Shown piece after piece: positions 43,639 through 52,342 of a DNA stretch of 64,000 nt. The stretch is from Haloferax prahovense DSM 18310. GTDB lineage: Archaea; Halobacteriota; Halobacteria; Halobacteriales; Haloferacaceae. Location: the NCBI RefSeq assembly GCF_000336815.1, contig NZ_AOLG01000054.1, forward strand, positions 241,498 to 305,497, in the 5' to 3' direction. The position numbers and the translations under genes were made by a program. How positions within the stretch are numbered: the stretch's first letter is position 1; every line of letters starts with the position of its first letter. Under the pieces are notes generated by a model. The model saw only the letters and a program-made list of their open reading frames with translations. It did no database searches and was not told where the DNA came from.

Positions 43639-43709
43639 CAATCTGTCGAGCGAACGACGAACGGACCGCGGCGTCGGCGACGGCCCGCGAACCAACACAC
43701 AGAGACACT

Positions 43710-44669
43710 ATGGTCGGCACGACACTCACCCAGATTCGGACTCACATCGAATCGCTCGCGAGCGACGACGGGACGTACGAACTCGTCTGCGGACGGACCG
43801 GAGAGCGGCCGGTCCCGGTGGACGGGCTCCGGTTCGAGGACCGTTCGACTGCGGAGGCCGCCGCCCGCGCGGCGAGACAGTACCGCTCCGCGCTCCGGCG
43901 GTACGACCCGAACGTCCCGTACTACGACCTCATCGTCTCGGAACACGACGACGTTCCGGGCTTCGGCGGCGCGGACGCGACCGCAAAGGGATGGGCGACC
44001 GCCGGTGCGACGCCCGGTCTTCCCGAACCGCCCTGCGACCTCGGAACCGACGCGGACGGCCGACCCGAGTGCGCCGGCGTCGGGCGCTCCGAGCGGGTCG
44101 AGTTCTGCCACCGGGTTGCGGCGGCGGTGTTCGAGGCGCTCGTGGACGCCGACCATCGGACTGTCGAGACGGCGGTGATGGACGCGTACTTCGACCTCGC
44201 GGAGACGATGTCCAGCGCGGACGACCTCTGTCTGCGCCTGTTGGAGAGCATGGCGACGGCGCTCCACGTCCACCTCACGTCGACCGAGCAGGCGGACGTG
44301 CTCGAACGCGCCGCCTCGAACCTCTCGTCGCGGCCCGAGTCGGCCGGGGCGCTGGAGGCGACGCTGGCGGAGATGGAGCGACTCGACCTCGTCGGGTCGT
44401 ACACCTGCTCGTCGTGGCGGCCCGGTCCTGACTCCGGGACGAGGTCCGCGGAATTGACCCTCGAACGGTACGCACTCTCGGCGCGCGAGGGACGGCTTCC
44501 GGTGTTACCGGTCGTCCTCGACCTCTACCGCCGGGCGGAGTCGTGGAAGCCGGTCTCCCTGCACGTCACGCCGGCCGATGAAGGCTGGCACGCGACGCTT
44601 TCGGTCTCCTCGAAATCGAACGCGGTCGGACTGGCGAGCGTCCCGATTCACGAGCGCGCGGCCGACTGA
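43710..44669 (+). CDS. Conserved haloarchaeal protein under a putative iron box
   Basis: The 319-residue soluble protein begins MVGTTLTQIRTHIESLASDD and has a first part with DDGTYELVCGRTGERPVPV and YYDLIVSEHDDVPGFGG, then a helical region (SMATALHVHLTSTEQ). I recognise neither a fold nor an active site. I recall a haloarchaeal DUF7551-type family name, unverified. It lies after a palindrome that matches those ahead of the ABC importer at 50346-53352, so it is probably part of the same metal-controlled set. Monocistronic. Confidence 0.72.
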   Translation: MVGTTLTQIRTHIESLASDDGTYELVCGRTGERPVPVDGLRFEDRSTAEAAARAARQYRSALRRYDPNVPYYDLIVSEHDDVPGFGGADATAKGWATAGATPGLPEPPCDLGTDADGRPECAGVGRSERVEFCHRVAAAVFEALVDADHRTVETAVMDAYFDLAETMSSADDLCLRLLESMATALHVHLTSTEQADVLERAASNLSSRPESAGALEATLAEMERLDLVGSYTCSSWRPGPDSGTRSAELTLERYALSAREGRLPVLPVVLDLYRRAESWKPVSLHVTPADEGWHATLSVSSKSNAVGLASVPIHERAAD

Positions 44670-44726
44670 CTCGTTTTTCGTCTCGTCCCCTCGCGCCGAC
44701 GCGACGGGCGCTCTTTCGACTCCGTC

Positions 44727-45728
44727 TCAGGCCCGAAAGCCGCGCAGGAACCCGGTGGCGACCCCGCCGCACCCGAGCGACACGAGGAGTTCGAACGTCC
44801 GCACGACGAGCACCGCCGCGGCCGCCCCCGCGGCCGGAGCGCCCGTCGTGAGACTAAGCGCGCCAGCGAGGAGCACGTCGTACGCCCCGAGACTTCCCGG
44901 GACGGGGACGACGCTCGCCGCCTGCGGGAGCGGGATGACGGCGACAATGGGGAGGAACGCAACGCTCGTGCCGGTCCCGGCGAGCGCGGCCCAGAGCGCG
45001 AGCGACGTGAGCAGTTGCTCGAAGACGCCGCTGAGCGCGATGACGCCGAGGAGTTCCGGCGCGTCGCGGAAGTGGACGACGCGCTCCCAAAACCGCTCGA
45101 CTGCGGCGGCGACGGCGTCGCGGCCGAGCGGCGTCTCACGGGTGAGTCCAGAGACAGCGCGGACGACCGGGGTCAGGACCGCGACGACGACCGCCGAGAG
45201 CGCGTCTCGCGCCCAGACGAGCGCGACACCGACGACGAACAGCGCGACGACCGCGCCGGCCAGCGTCACGAGGACGAACCGCGGGGTCGGTGCGTCGAGA
45301 AAGAGGACGCCGACGACGGCGACCGAGAGAAGGAGCTGTGCGGCGGATTTGACGTACTTGGCGACGCCGCGGACCCCGAGGGCCTCGCTGTAGCTCGTCT
45401 CGGTCGCGACGCCGAAGAACTGCGCCATGATCGGCTCCGAACTCACCGGGCCGGCGGGGCTGAGCACGTCGAAGAAGTCGCCGGCGAACGCGAACTGGAC
45501 GCTCGCCCGCGGCGAGAGCCCGCCGCGAAGGGGCCGAACCGACGCCCAGACGCCGAGGCCGTCGACGGTCGCCTCGGCGAGCATCAGAACGCAGACGACG
45601 CCGACGGCCCACGGGGCGACGGCCGCGACGCGCGAACCGACCTCCTCCGGGCCGACGTACCAGAGGTACGCCGCGAGCGCTCCGATACCGAGCCCCGCGC
45701 CGACGGCGAACCGAATCCCGCGTCTCAC
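44727..45728 (-). CDS. Flippase-like/LPG-synthase-type multi-pass membrane protein (UPF0104-like)
   Basis: The 333-residue protein (GTG start) has eight to nine hydrophobic helices and the pattern of the lysylphosphatidylglycerol synthase/flippase superfamily. Conserved are FAGDFFDVLSPAGPVSSEPIMAQFF and LGVRGVAKYVKSAAQ in the middle and IPLPQAASVVPVPGSLGAYD near the end. Archaeal relatives act in glycan or lipid-linked sugar transfer, and in Haloferax AglD is one such member with a fused domain. No glycosyltransferase domain is attached here, so a lipid-linked carrier role is likely but unproven. Confidence 0.78.
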   Translation of the reverse strand: MRRGIRFAVGAGLGIGALAAYLWYVGPEEVGSRVAAVAPWAVGVVCVLMLAEATVDGLGVWASVRPLRGGLSPRASVQFAFAGDFFDVLSPAGPVSSEPIMAQFFGVATETSYSEALGVRGVAKYVKSAAQLLLSVAVVGVLFLDAPTPRFVLVTLAGAVVALFVVGVALVWARDALSAVVVAVLTPVVRAVSGLTRETPLGRDAVAAAVERFWERVVHFRDAPELLGVIALSGVFEQLLTSLALWAALAGTGTSVAFLPIVAVIPLPQAASVVPVPGSLGAYDVLLAGALSLTTGAPAAGAAAAVLVVRTFELLVSLGCGGVATGFLRGFRA

Positions 45729-45874
45729 ACCCGAAGGAAGCGAAGCCCGCTACAAAACCGCCGCGACTCGCGGCCGCGTCGGTCGTCGGGGCCTTGCCTC
45801 GATTCGAGGACTAAACCACGACGAGACGGCCGGCGGCCGTGGATTTATGCTCGCGAGTTCCTACTAGCCCCGAT

Positions 45875-46639
45875 GTGGACTCCCCGTTCGAGACGCTCGG
45901 CATCGACCCGGACGCAGACGAGGACGAACTCGTCGACGCGTACCGTCGGCGGGTGAAATCGGCCCACCCCGACCACGGCGGGTCGGCCGAGGAATTTCAG
46001 GCGGTTCGGACGGCCTACGAGGCGATTCGAGCCGGCTATGAACCCGGCGACGAACTCGAACCCGTCGAGACGGACGGCCGTCGCCCGGCCGACGAGGGGG
46101 CGAGCCGAAACGGACAGCACGACGTCGGCACCGCCCGAAACGGCGAGACGGGCGACGGGACCGGCGGCGCGGGTTCCGATACCGGGCCCGACCCGGAACC
46201 CGAACCCGAACGACGCGGGGCGCGGGTCGAGTTCCTCGACTACGACGTGCTCACCGACCACGGCTGGTCGCTCGCCGACGACGACCTCTTCGAGAAGGCC
46301 GCCGAAAGCGGCCTCGACGGCGACGCCTACGGCGAGGTGTTCGTCGAGCCGCGGACCAACCTCCTGAAGGCCGCCGAGGACGCGGGCCACAGTTGGCCCT
46401 TCGCCTGTCGCGGCGGTGCCTGCGCGAACTGCGCGGTGGCGGTCGTCGAAGGCGACGTGAAGATGCCCTCGAACCACATCCTCTCGGAGGAGATGCTGGA
46501 ACAGGGCGTCCGGCTGTCGTGTATCAGCCTCCCGGTGACCGACGACCTACAGGTCGTCTACAACATCGAACACCTCCCCGGCCTCGACGAACTTCGGCTC
46601 CCCCCGCAGCACGCCCGGAAGATGAGCGCGGGCGACTGA
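45875..46639 (+). CDS. J-domain/2Fe-2S ferredoxin fusion protein
   Basis: The 254-residue protein (GTG start) has an N-terminal J domain (VDSPFETLGIDPDADEDELV, HPD at 31-33, then GGSAEEFQAV). A disordered linker (60-115) precedes a haloarchaeal-type 2Fe-2S ferredoxin. The cluster ligands Cys178, Cys183 and Cys186 lie in FACRGGACANC and Cys216 in RLSCISL. A TATA-like TTTATG lies about 27 bases upstream, consistent with a leaderless transcript. The J domain would normally recruit DnaK, so the protein may deliver or repair clusters rather than act as a simple electron carrier. Confidence 0.88.
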   Translation: MDSPFETLGIDPDADEDELVDAYRRRVKSAHPDHGGSAEEFQAVRTAYEAIRAGYEPGDELEPVETDGRRPADEGASRNGQHDVGTARNGETGDGTGGAGSDTGPDPEPEPERRGARVEFLDYDVLTDHGWSLADDDLFEKAAESGLDGDAYGEVFVEPRTNLLKAAEDAGHSWPFACRGGACANCAVAVVEGDVKMPSNHILSEEMLEQGVRLSCISLPVTDDLQVVYNIEHLPGLDELRLPPQHARKMSAGD

Positions 46640-46752
46640 CCGGAGACCGGCGGCTGGCCCGTCCGACGTGCGCCCCGGCGCGACCTCGGGGTTGTGCGTC
46701 ACCCGCGCCCCAACGCGGCCGAATTAAGCTCCGATAGCGACCCTACAACGAT

Positions 46753-47352
46753 ATGAAAGGAACGCCGACGCGGAGAGACGTCCTTCGGCTCGCGGGCGCG
46801 GGCGCCGTGGCGGGAACGGTCGGGCTGGCTGGTTGCCTCGGCGGAAGCGGCGGCGGAACTGTCGACGCCGGGGGTGACGCGACGACGACGGGGGACGGGT
46901 CGACCGGAGCGTCGACCGACGAGGGCGCGTGGCGGACGACCGAACTCACTGACGTTCGCACCGGCGAGACGTTCACTATCGAGGGGCTCCTCGACCGACC
47001 GATTCTCCTGGAGACGTTCGCGGTGTGGTGTTCGAACTGCCTGCGCCAACAGCGCGAGTTGGTCGAGTTTCACGAGGCCGTCGGCGACGACGTGCTGACG
47101 GTCGCGCTCGACATCGACCCCAACGAGGACGCCGAGAAGGTCAGGAAACACGCGGAGGACCACGGCTTCGACTGGCGCTACGCCGTCTCGCCCGAACCGG
47201 TCACGAAGACCCTCACCGCCGAGTTCGGCTCGTCGATGGCGAGCGCCCCGGTTGTGCCGATGGTCCGGCTCTGTCCCGACGGGAGCGCGACGCGGCTCAA
47301 GGACGGTCACAAGACGACCACGTTCCTCCGCGAGCGGGTCGACGAGTGCTGA
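46753..47352 (+). CDS. Tat-exported TlpA/thioredoxin-like lipoprotein
   Basis: The 199-residue protein has a Tat signal (RRDVLRLAGAGAVAG) and lipobox at Cys28. The thioredoxin fold contains a TlpA/ResA-like CxxC in WCSNC (Cys93, Cys96). A loop motif ASAPVVPMV precedes the C-terminal strand, with a proline at the position of the cis-Pro. Such proteins act outside the membrane as thiol-disulfide reductants. The last codons overlap the start of the CcdA-like gene, so the two are translated together. Confidence 0.9.
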   Translation: MKGTPTRRDVLRLAGAGAVAGTVGLAGCLGGSGGGTVDAGGDATTTGDGSTGASTDEGAWRTTELTDVRTGETFTIEGLLDRPILLETFAVWCSNCLRQQRELVEFHEAVGDDVLTVALDIDPNEDAEKVRKHAEDHGFDWRYAVSPEPVTKTLTAEFGSSMASAPVVPMVRLCPDGSATRLKDGHKTTTFLRERVDEC

Positions 47353-48173
47353 CCGACCTCGCGCCACGGCTGTTCGAACTGTTCGTCCTCGGCGTCGGCA
47401 CCCCGCTCACCGCGGCCTGCGCCCTCCCGCTGTATCCCGGCTTCCTCGCGTACCTCGCGCGGCAGAGTTCGCGGGCGAACGCGGAGTCGCCGTCACCAGC
47501 CGGCGGGACCGCCGACGGACGCGGTTCGAGAGGCCGCGGCGACGGGAACGGAGGCGAGGGTGAGGACGGAGACAGAGACGGAGACGGTGGCCTCCCGATA
47601 GCCGTCCTCGGCGGCCTCGTCACCGCCGGCGCGGTATCGTTCATGCTCGTCGTCGGCGTCGTGTTCTCGTTCCTCCTCGAACTGTCGCTCACGGCGGTCG
47701 TCGAGGTCGTCTCGCCGGCGGCCTTCGGCGTCCTCTTCGTCGTGAGCCTCGCGCTCCTCTTCGACGCGAAGGTGTTCGCGCGGCTCCCCACGGTCGAGCC
47801 GCCGGAGACGCGCCACCCGGCGCTGTCGGCGTTCGCCTACGGCTTTTTCTTCGGCGCAATCGTCCTGCCCTGCAACCCCGGCTTCATCGCCCTGTTCTTC
47901 GCGCGCGTCCCCGTGCTGTTCGACACCGCCGCCGAGAGCCTCCTCGGGTTCCTCGCGTTCGGCCTCGGCATCGGCGCGCCGCTTCTCGCCTTCGCCCTCG
48001 TCTCGGAGCGGTACAGCCGACGGGCGACCCGGTGGTTCGCCCGACACACCACCGCCATCAACCGTGTCACCGGCGCGGTCATGCTCGTCGTCAGCGCCTA
48101 CTACCTGCTCGTCGTCTTCGACGTGCTCGGCGTCGCGCCCGTCCTCGAATCGCTCCTCGACGGGGTCGTCTGA
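47346..48173 (+). CDS. CcdA/DsbD-like transmembrane thiol carrier
   Basis: The 275-residue membrane protein (GTG start) has six hydrophobic helices. The two redox-active cysteine motifs typical of CcdA are present, one in TAACALPLYPGFLAYL and one in AIVLPCNPGFIALFF. A 45-residue disordered, charged loop (AESPSPAGGTADGRG... near residues 45-80) separates helices one and two, unusual for this family. It shuttles reducing power from cytoplasmic thioredoxin to the extracytoplasmic TlpA-like partner upstream, with which it overlaps by 7 bases. Confidence 0.85.
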   Translation: MLTDLAPRLFELFVLGVGTPLTAACALPLYPGFLAYLARQSSRANAESPSPAGGTADGRGSRGRGDGNGGEGEDGDRDGDGGLPIAVLGGLVTAGAVSFMLVVGVVFSFLLELSLTAVVEVVSPAAFGVLFVVSLALLFDAKVFARLPTVEPPETRHPALSAFAYGFFFGAIVLPCNPGFIALFFARVPVLFDTAAESLLGFLAFGLGIGAPLLAFALVSERYSRRATRWFARHTTAINRVTGAVMLVVSAYYLLVVFDVLGVAPVLESLLDGVV

Positions 48174-48264
48174 GCCGGGAACTCGACCGGCGGAGACCGT
48201 CGCGAACCCCGGACCCGCAGAAGTGCCTATCACCGTCGGCCCCCTCTATCTAGAGAAGCACCAG

Positions 48265-49719
48265 ATGAACGCCGACCAGCGAGCAGACCGGTACCGGACG
48301 GTCGTCGCCCGCCTCGAACGCCTCCCGACACGGGCGCGACTGGCCTTCGTTTCCGACCTCTGGGCCGCCCGCGGCTTCGAGACGCGCGTCGAGGCGGGGG
48401 TCGTCCGCGCCGAGCGCCGCGGCCGGTCGGTTCGGATTCGACCCGTCTTCGGCCGTCGGTCGAGAGCGTCGGCGGCGGCCGAGCGAGACACGGTCGGCGT
48501 GAGACACCTCGACGCCGGTGACATCGCCGAGGCACTCCTGTACGCCATCGACCGGCAGGACGCCGATGCGGTCTGTCGCCGCCAGTTCGGCGCGTCGCTC
48601 GACGACCTCCGGCCGCCGCTCCGGATGCGCGCCCGGCGGAGGGTCCGACGGCTCGGGGACCGAACCGCCGCGGTCGGCCGCGACGCCGCCCGGGGAATCA
48701 CTGCGCTCTTCGTCGTCGTCGCCGTCGTGAGCGGGGCGGCTGTCGCCCTCGACCTCGTTCCCTCGCCGCTCGATGGGTCGATGCAGTCCGCCGGAGTCGG
48801 GACGGGCGGGGCCGGTGAGTCGGGACCGCCGACGGCCACGCCCGAGCGCGACGACGCGGCGGCGGAGGAACCGTCGGAAACCGCGGCGACCGAGACCGCC
48901 TCCGGGTCGGAACCGCGGAACGCCGGCGCGCCGGGACTCGGGAGCGGCCAGCGCCCCGGGCCGGTCGAACCCATCGAACCCGGCGAGTTGGAGCGCGTAC
49001 CGGGTGTCGGGCCGGACGGCATCGAGAACCTGACCGCTCTCAGCGCGGCCCACGAGCGCGCGCTGGCCGACGAGTCCTACACGCTGTGGGTCGACATCTA
49101 CCGACCCGAGGGCGCGGGCCCGAACTCGACGCGGAGACAGTACGACACCGACATCGCCGTCGCCGGAGAGCGGTACGTTATCGCCGAAACCGTCGAGTCG
49201 GGCCGCGAGCGGACCCGACTGGAGACGGTCTACTACGACGGGGACGCGTGGTACGTCGCCGAGACCGAAGACGGGGTCGAGCGGACCCGGCGGGTCGACG
49301 GCAACACCACCGCGCCGCCGGTGCAGTTCGAGCCACGGGGGTTGAACCGCGGGCTCGTCCGCCAGTACCTCGACACGCGGGCGACGAACGTGACCGGGAA
49401 AGTGACCGACGAGAACGTCACGTACTACCGAATCGAGGGGAGTCAACGTCCGGCCATCGGCGGCGTCGAACCGGTCCAGGACTACCAGTTCGTCGCTCAC
49501 GTGGACGAGCAGGGGTTCGTCGCCGACGCGACGGCGACCTACGCGCTCGTCTCCGACGAGGGGTTCTACTGGGTGCGCTTCGAGTGGACCTACGGCCGCG
49601 TCGGCGAGACGACTGTGACGCCCCCGGCGTGGGTCGAGGGCGTCGAAAACGGGACCGTAGCTGGGATGGCGACGACAGCCGACAGCAACAGGCCGCCGGC
49701 GCTTCGGACGCCCGCCTGA
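48265..49719 (+). CDS. Large single-helix membrane protein, conserved in haloarchaea
   Basis: The 484-residue protein starts with a basic domain of about 140 residues (RLPTRARLAFVSDLWAARGFE with the pattern of a compact nucleic-acid- or nuclease-like fold). A hydrophobic segment follows (ARGITALFVVVAVVSGAAVALDL, about 142-164), then a disordered Ser/Thr/Glu-rich stretch and an extracytoplasmic beta-rich domain with many Asn glycosylation sequons (NLT, NST, NTT, NVT). One membrane anchor with a long outer part suggests an envelope protein. I recognise no function. Confidence 0.75.
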   Translation: MNADQRADRYRTVVARLERLPTRARLAFVSDLWAARGFETRVEAGVVRAERRGRSVRIRPVFGRRSRASAAAERDTVGVRHLDAGDIAEALLYAIDRQDADAVCRRQFGASLDDLRPPLRMRARRRVRRLGDRTAAVGRDAARGITALFVVVAVVSGAAVALDLVPSPLDGSMQSAGVGTGGAGESGPPTATPERDDAAAEEPSETAATETASGSEPRNAGAPGLGSGQRPGPVEPIEPGELERVPGVGPDGIENLTALSAAHERALADESYTLWVDIYRPEGAGPNSTRRQYDTDIAVAGERYVIAETVESGRERTRLETVYYDGDAWYVAETEDGVERTRRVDGNTTAPPVQFEPRGLNRGLVRQYLDTRATNVTGKVTDENVTYYRIEGSQRPAIGGVEPVQDYQFVAHVDEQGFVADATATYALVSDEGFYWVRFEWTYGRVGETTVTPPAWVEGVENGTVAGMATTADSNRPPALRTPA

Positions 49720-49787
49720 ACCGCAGTAAACCCCCGGCGGGATGCCTCGATGACGACTTTTATGCGCGTCCTCCGCCGAGCCCCGCT

Positions 49788-50261
49788 ATGGCAATCGAGT
49801 CGGGAGACCGAGTCGCGCTCGCGTACGTCGGACGCTTCGAAGACGGGACCGTCTTCAACACCTCGCGGTACGAGGTCGCGGTCGAACACGGCCTGTACGA
49901 GGCCCAGGAGAAGGACCGCGACGACTACGCCCCCCAGACGTTCGTCGTCGGCGCGGGGCAGATTATTCCGGGGCTCGACGAGGCCGTCGTCGGGATGTCG
50001 GCCGGCGAGGAGGCCTCCGTGACGGTCCCGCCGGAAGACGCCTACGGCGAGTTCGACCCCGACCGGATTCGGACCTACGACCCCGAGACGTTCGAGGGGA
50101 TGGTCGGCGAGACGCCCGAGGTCGGCCTGCACGTCCACGCCGAAAACGGGCTCCACGGCGACGTCACCGCCGTCCGCGACGACGCCGTCGAAGTCGATTT
50201 CAACCACGAACTCGCGGGGAAGACGCTCGTCTTCGACATCGAAATCGTCGCCGTCCAGTAG
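49788..50261 (+). CDS. FKBP-type peptidyl-prolyl cis-trans isomerase (SlyD-like)
   Basis: The 157-residue protein has the FKBP split by a flap/IF domain, as in SlyD: ESGDRVALAYVGRFEDGTVFN, VVGAGQIIPGLDEAVVGM, GEEASVTVPPEDAYGEF, then AELAGKTLVFDIEIV-like HELAGKTLVFDIEIVAVQ. It catalyses prolyl isomerisation and can chaperone unfolded proteins. The TATA-like CTTTTA lies 26-31 bases before ATG 49788, so the message is leaderless. Without a His-rich tail, metal handling as in bacterial SlyD is not expected. Confidence 0.95.
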   Translation: MAIESGDRVALAYVGRFEDGTVFNTSRYEVAVEHGLYEAQEKDRDDYAPQTFVVGAGQIIPGLDEAVVGMSAGEEASVTVPPEDAYGEFDPDRIRTYDPETFEGMVGETPEVGLHVHAENGLHGDVTAVRDDAVEVDFNHELAGKTLVFDIEIVAVQ

Positions 50262-50345
50262 ACGGTCGCGGCCGGTCGGAGCAGTTGGAGCAGTTGTGAC
50301 GGGGCGATAGAACGGAACTGAGAGTGTATAAAGAGCGCCGAACCG

Positions 50346-51227
50346 CTACAGCGAGTGCTTGGGGACGATTTCCGGGTCGGGCGTGTAGTTGACCGCGGCC
50401 TCGACGCGGAACACGTCGGCGAGGAGTTCCTCGGTGACGACCTCGCGCGGCGGGCCCCAGTCGTACAGTTCGCCGTCCTGCATGGCGACGAGGTAGTCGG
50501 CGAAGCGCGCCGCCTGCGCGATGTCGTGGAGGACGACCGCGACCGTGACGCCGCGTTCCTCGTTGAGTTGGCGGACCGTCTCCAGCACCCGGAGCTGGTG
50601 GTGCAAGTCGAGGTACGTCGTCGGCTCGTCGAGGAGGAGCACGTCGGTGTCCTGTGCGAGCACCATCGCAATCCACGCCAGTTGACTCTGTCCGCCCGAG
50701 AGGTTGCCGATTTGCTTGTCGCGGATGTGCTCGACGCCCGCGAGGTCGATGGCGCGTTCGACCGCGTCGTGGTCGTCGTCGCTGACCTGCTCGAAGAAGC
50801 TCCGGTGGGGGTACCGGCCGTGGTAGACGAGGTCCTCGACGGTGAGCGACGTGGGCGAGTCGTGTTGCTGAGAGAGCAGTCCCAGCTCGCGCGCGAACGC
50901 CTTGTCGTCGTACTCGGTGATGGACTTCCCGTCGAGATAGACGTTCCCGGTGTCGGGCGAGAGCTGTTTGGCGAGCGACTTCAGGAGCGTGCTCTTGCCG
51001 GAGCCGTTCGGTCCGACGAGCGCCGTGATTTCGCCGCGCGGGATGTCGATTCGGTCACACTCGACGACCGGCTCCTCGCTCGTCGGATACGACAGTTCGA
51101 GTGCGTCACCGGTGAGCGCGCTCTCGCGTGTCGAGCCGTCTTCGACGCTCGCGCGTCCGTCCGCGGTCGCGTCCGTTTCGCCGTGTTGTACCATCTGTTG
51201 GGAGTCTCCTGATTGCTGTTCGGACAT
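50346..51227 (-). CDS. Iron-siderophore/haem/B12-type ABC transporter ATPase
   Basis: The 293-residue ATPase has Walker A GPNGSGKSTLL, signature LSGGQSQLAW, Walker B LLLDEPTTYLD and switch His in VLHDIAQA. The DEPTTYLDLHHQ version is typical of ferric-siderophore, haem and vitamin B12 importers. The first 40 residues are a disordered acidic extension. It is preceded by the FecCD-type permease (51227 junction, TGATG overlap). Two palindromes upstream of the operon suggest iron control, so a metal complex is the likely cargo. Confidence 0.92.
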   Translation of the reverse strand: MSEQQSGDSQQMVQHGETDATADGRASVEDGSTRESALTGDALELSYPTSEEPVVECDRIDIPRGEITALVGPNGSGKSTLLKSLAKQLSPDTGNVYLDGKSITEYDDKAFARELGLLSQQHDSPTSLTVEDLVYHGRYPHRSFFEQVSDDDHDAVERAIDLAGVEHIRDKQIGNLSGGQSQLAWIAMVLAQDTDVLLLDEPTTYLDLHHQLRVLETVRQLNEERGVTVAVVLHDIAQAARFADYLVAMQDGELYDWGPPREVVTEELLADVFRVEAAVNYTPDPEIVPKHSL

Positions 51228-52342
51228 CACACTTCACCGATGTTCTGCTGTTTGCGCATGAGGTAGAGGAAGTACGGCCCGCCGACGAGACCCGTGACGA
51301 CCCCGACCGGGAGCTGAATCGGGTTGAGCGCGAGGCGCGCGCCCACGTCGGCGGCGACCATCAGTGCCGGGCCGGCGAACAGACAGCCGACGACGAGGCG
51401 CTTGTAGTCGCTGCCGACCACGTTCCGGACCAAGTGCGGGACGACGAGTCCGACGAAGCCGACGATGCCGGCGACGGCGATGCTCGCCGCGGCCGCGAGG
51501 ACCGCGACGCCCGAGAGGGCGAATCGGACCTTCTCGATGGACATCCCGAGCGAGCGGGCGGTCTGTTCGCCCAGAAGCAGGACGTTGAGCTGTCGGGAGC
51601 TCCCGAGCGCGAGGCCGATAGCGATAATCGACCACGGGAGGGCCATGCGAACCTGCTCCCAGTCGGTTCCGGTGAGCGAGCCGGTCGTCCACGCGATGGC
51701 GGACTGGACGACGCCGATGTCGTCGACGAAGAAGAACAGCCCCGTCTGGAGGCTCTGGAAGACGGTGCCGACGATGACGCCCGCGAGGACGAGCCTGACC
51801 GGCGAGGTGCCGTTCTTCCACGCGATGAGGTAGACGAGGACGAACGCGAACATCCCGCCGAGCGCCGCCAGAAGCGGGAGGTACGCCGCGAGCCCCGAGA
51901 AGACGACGAGCGTGAGGAGGATGAGCAGTCCGGCCCCCGACGAGACGCCGAGGATGAACGGGCTGGCCAGTTCGTTCCGGGTGACCGCCTGGAAAATCGC
52001 GCCCGAGATTGCGAGGTTCGCGCCGACGAGAGCGGCGACGAACACCCGCGGGAGCCGGATGTTCCAGACGATGAGCGTCCGCCGACTGAGGTCTGGGAGT
52101 TCGCCGCCGAGGAGGAACACCTGCCAGACCTGCGGGTCGAAGATGACCGCGGGGTCGAAGACGGCGCGCCACGCCTCGCCGATGGTCATCGAGAAGGCGC
52201 CGAAGCTGACCTGCACGAGGCCGCCGGCCACGACGACCACGAGGCTGGCGAGACAAAGCGACACGAGGGAACCGTCTATCCAGCCGAACAGCCGGTTCAG
52301 CACCGACCCCGAGGACTGTTCTGTCGGCGTCGTCCCGCTCAC
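51227..52342 (-). CDS. FecCD-type ABC transporter permease
   Basis: The 371-residue membrane protein (GTG start) has about ten helices. FecCD family motifs are NIRLPRVFVAALVGANLAISGAIFQ, RNELASPFILGVSSGAG and VVGFVGLVVPHLVRNVVG-like GIVGFVGLVVPHLVR. It pairs with the ATPase at 50346-51227. No substrate-binding protein gene sits in this operon; one encoded elsewhere must be used, or the upstream flavoprotein takes part. It overlaps the oxidoreductase stop by four bases (GTGA). Confidence 0.92.
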   Translation of the reverse strand: MSGTTPTEQSSGSVLNRLFGWIDGSLVSLCLASLVVVVAGGLVQVSFGAFSMTIGEAWRAVFDPAVIFDPQVWQVFLLGGELPDLSRRTLIVWNIRLPRVFVAALVGANLAISGAIFQAVTRNELASPFILGVSSGAGLLILLTLVVFSGLAAYLPLLAALGGMFAFVLVYLIAWKNGTSPVRLVLAGVIVGTVFQSLQTGLFFFVDDIGVVQSAIAWTTGSLTGTDWEQVRMALPWSIIAIGLALGSSRQLNVLLLGEQTARSLGMSIEKVRFALSGVAVLAAAASIAVAGIVGFVGLVVPHLVRNVVGSDYKRLVVGCLFAGPALMVAADVGARLALNPIQLPVGVVTGLVGGPYFLYLMRKQQNIGEV

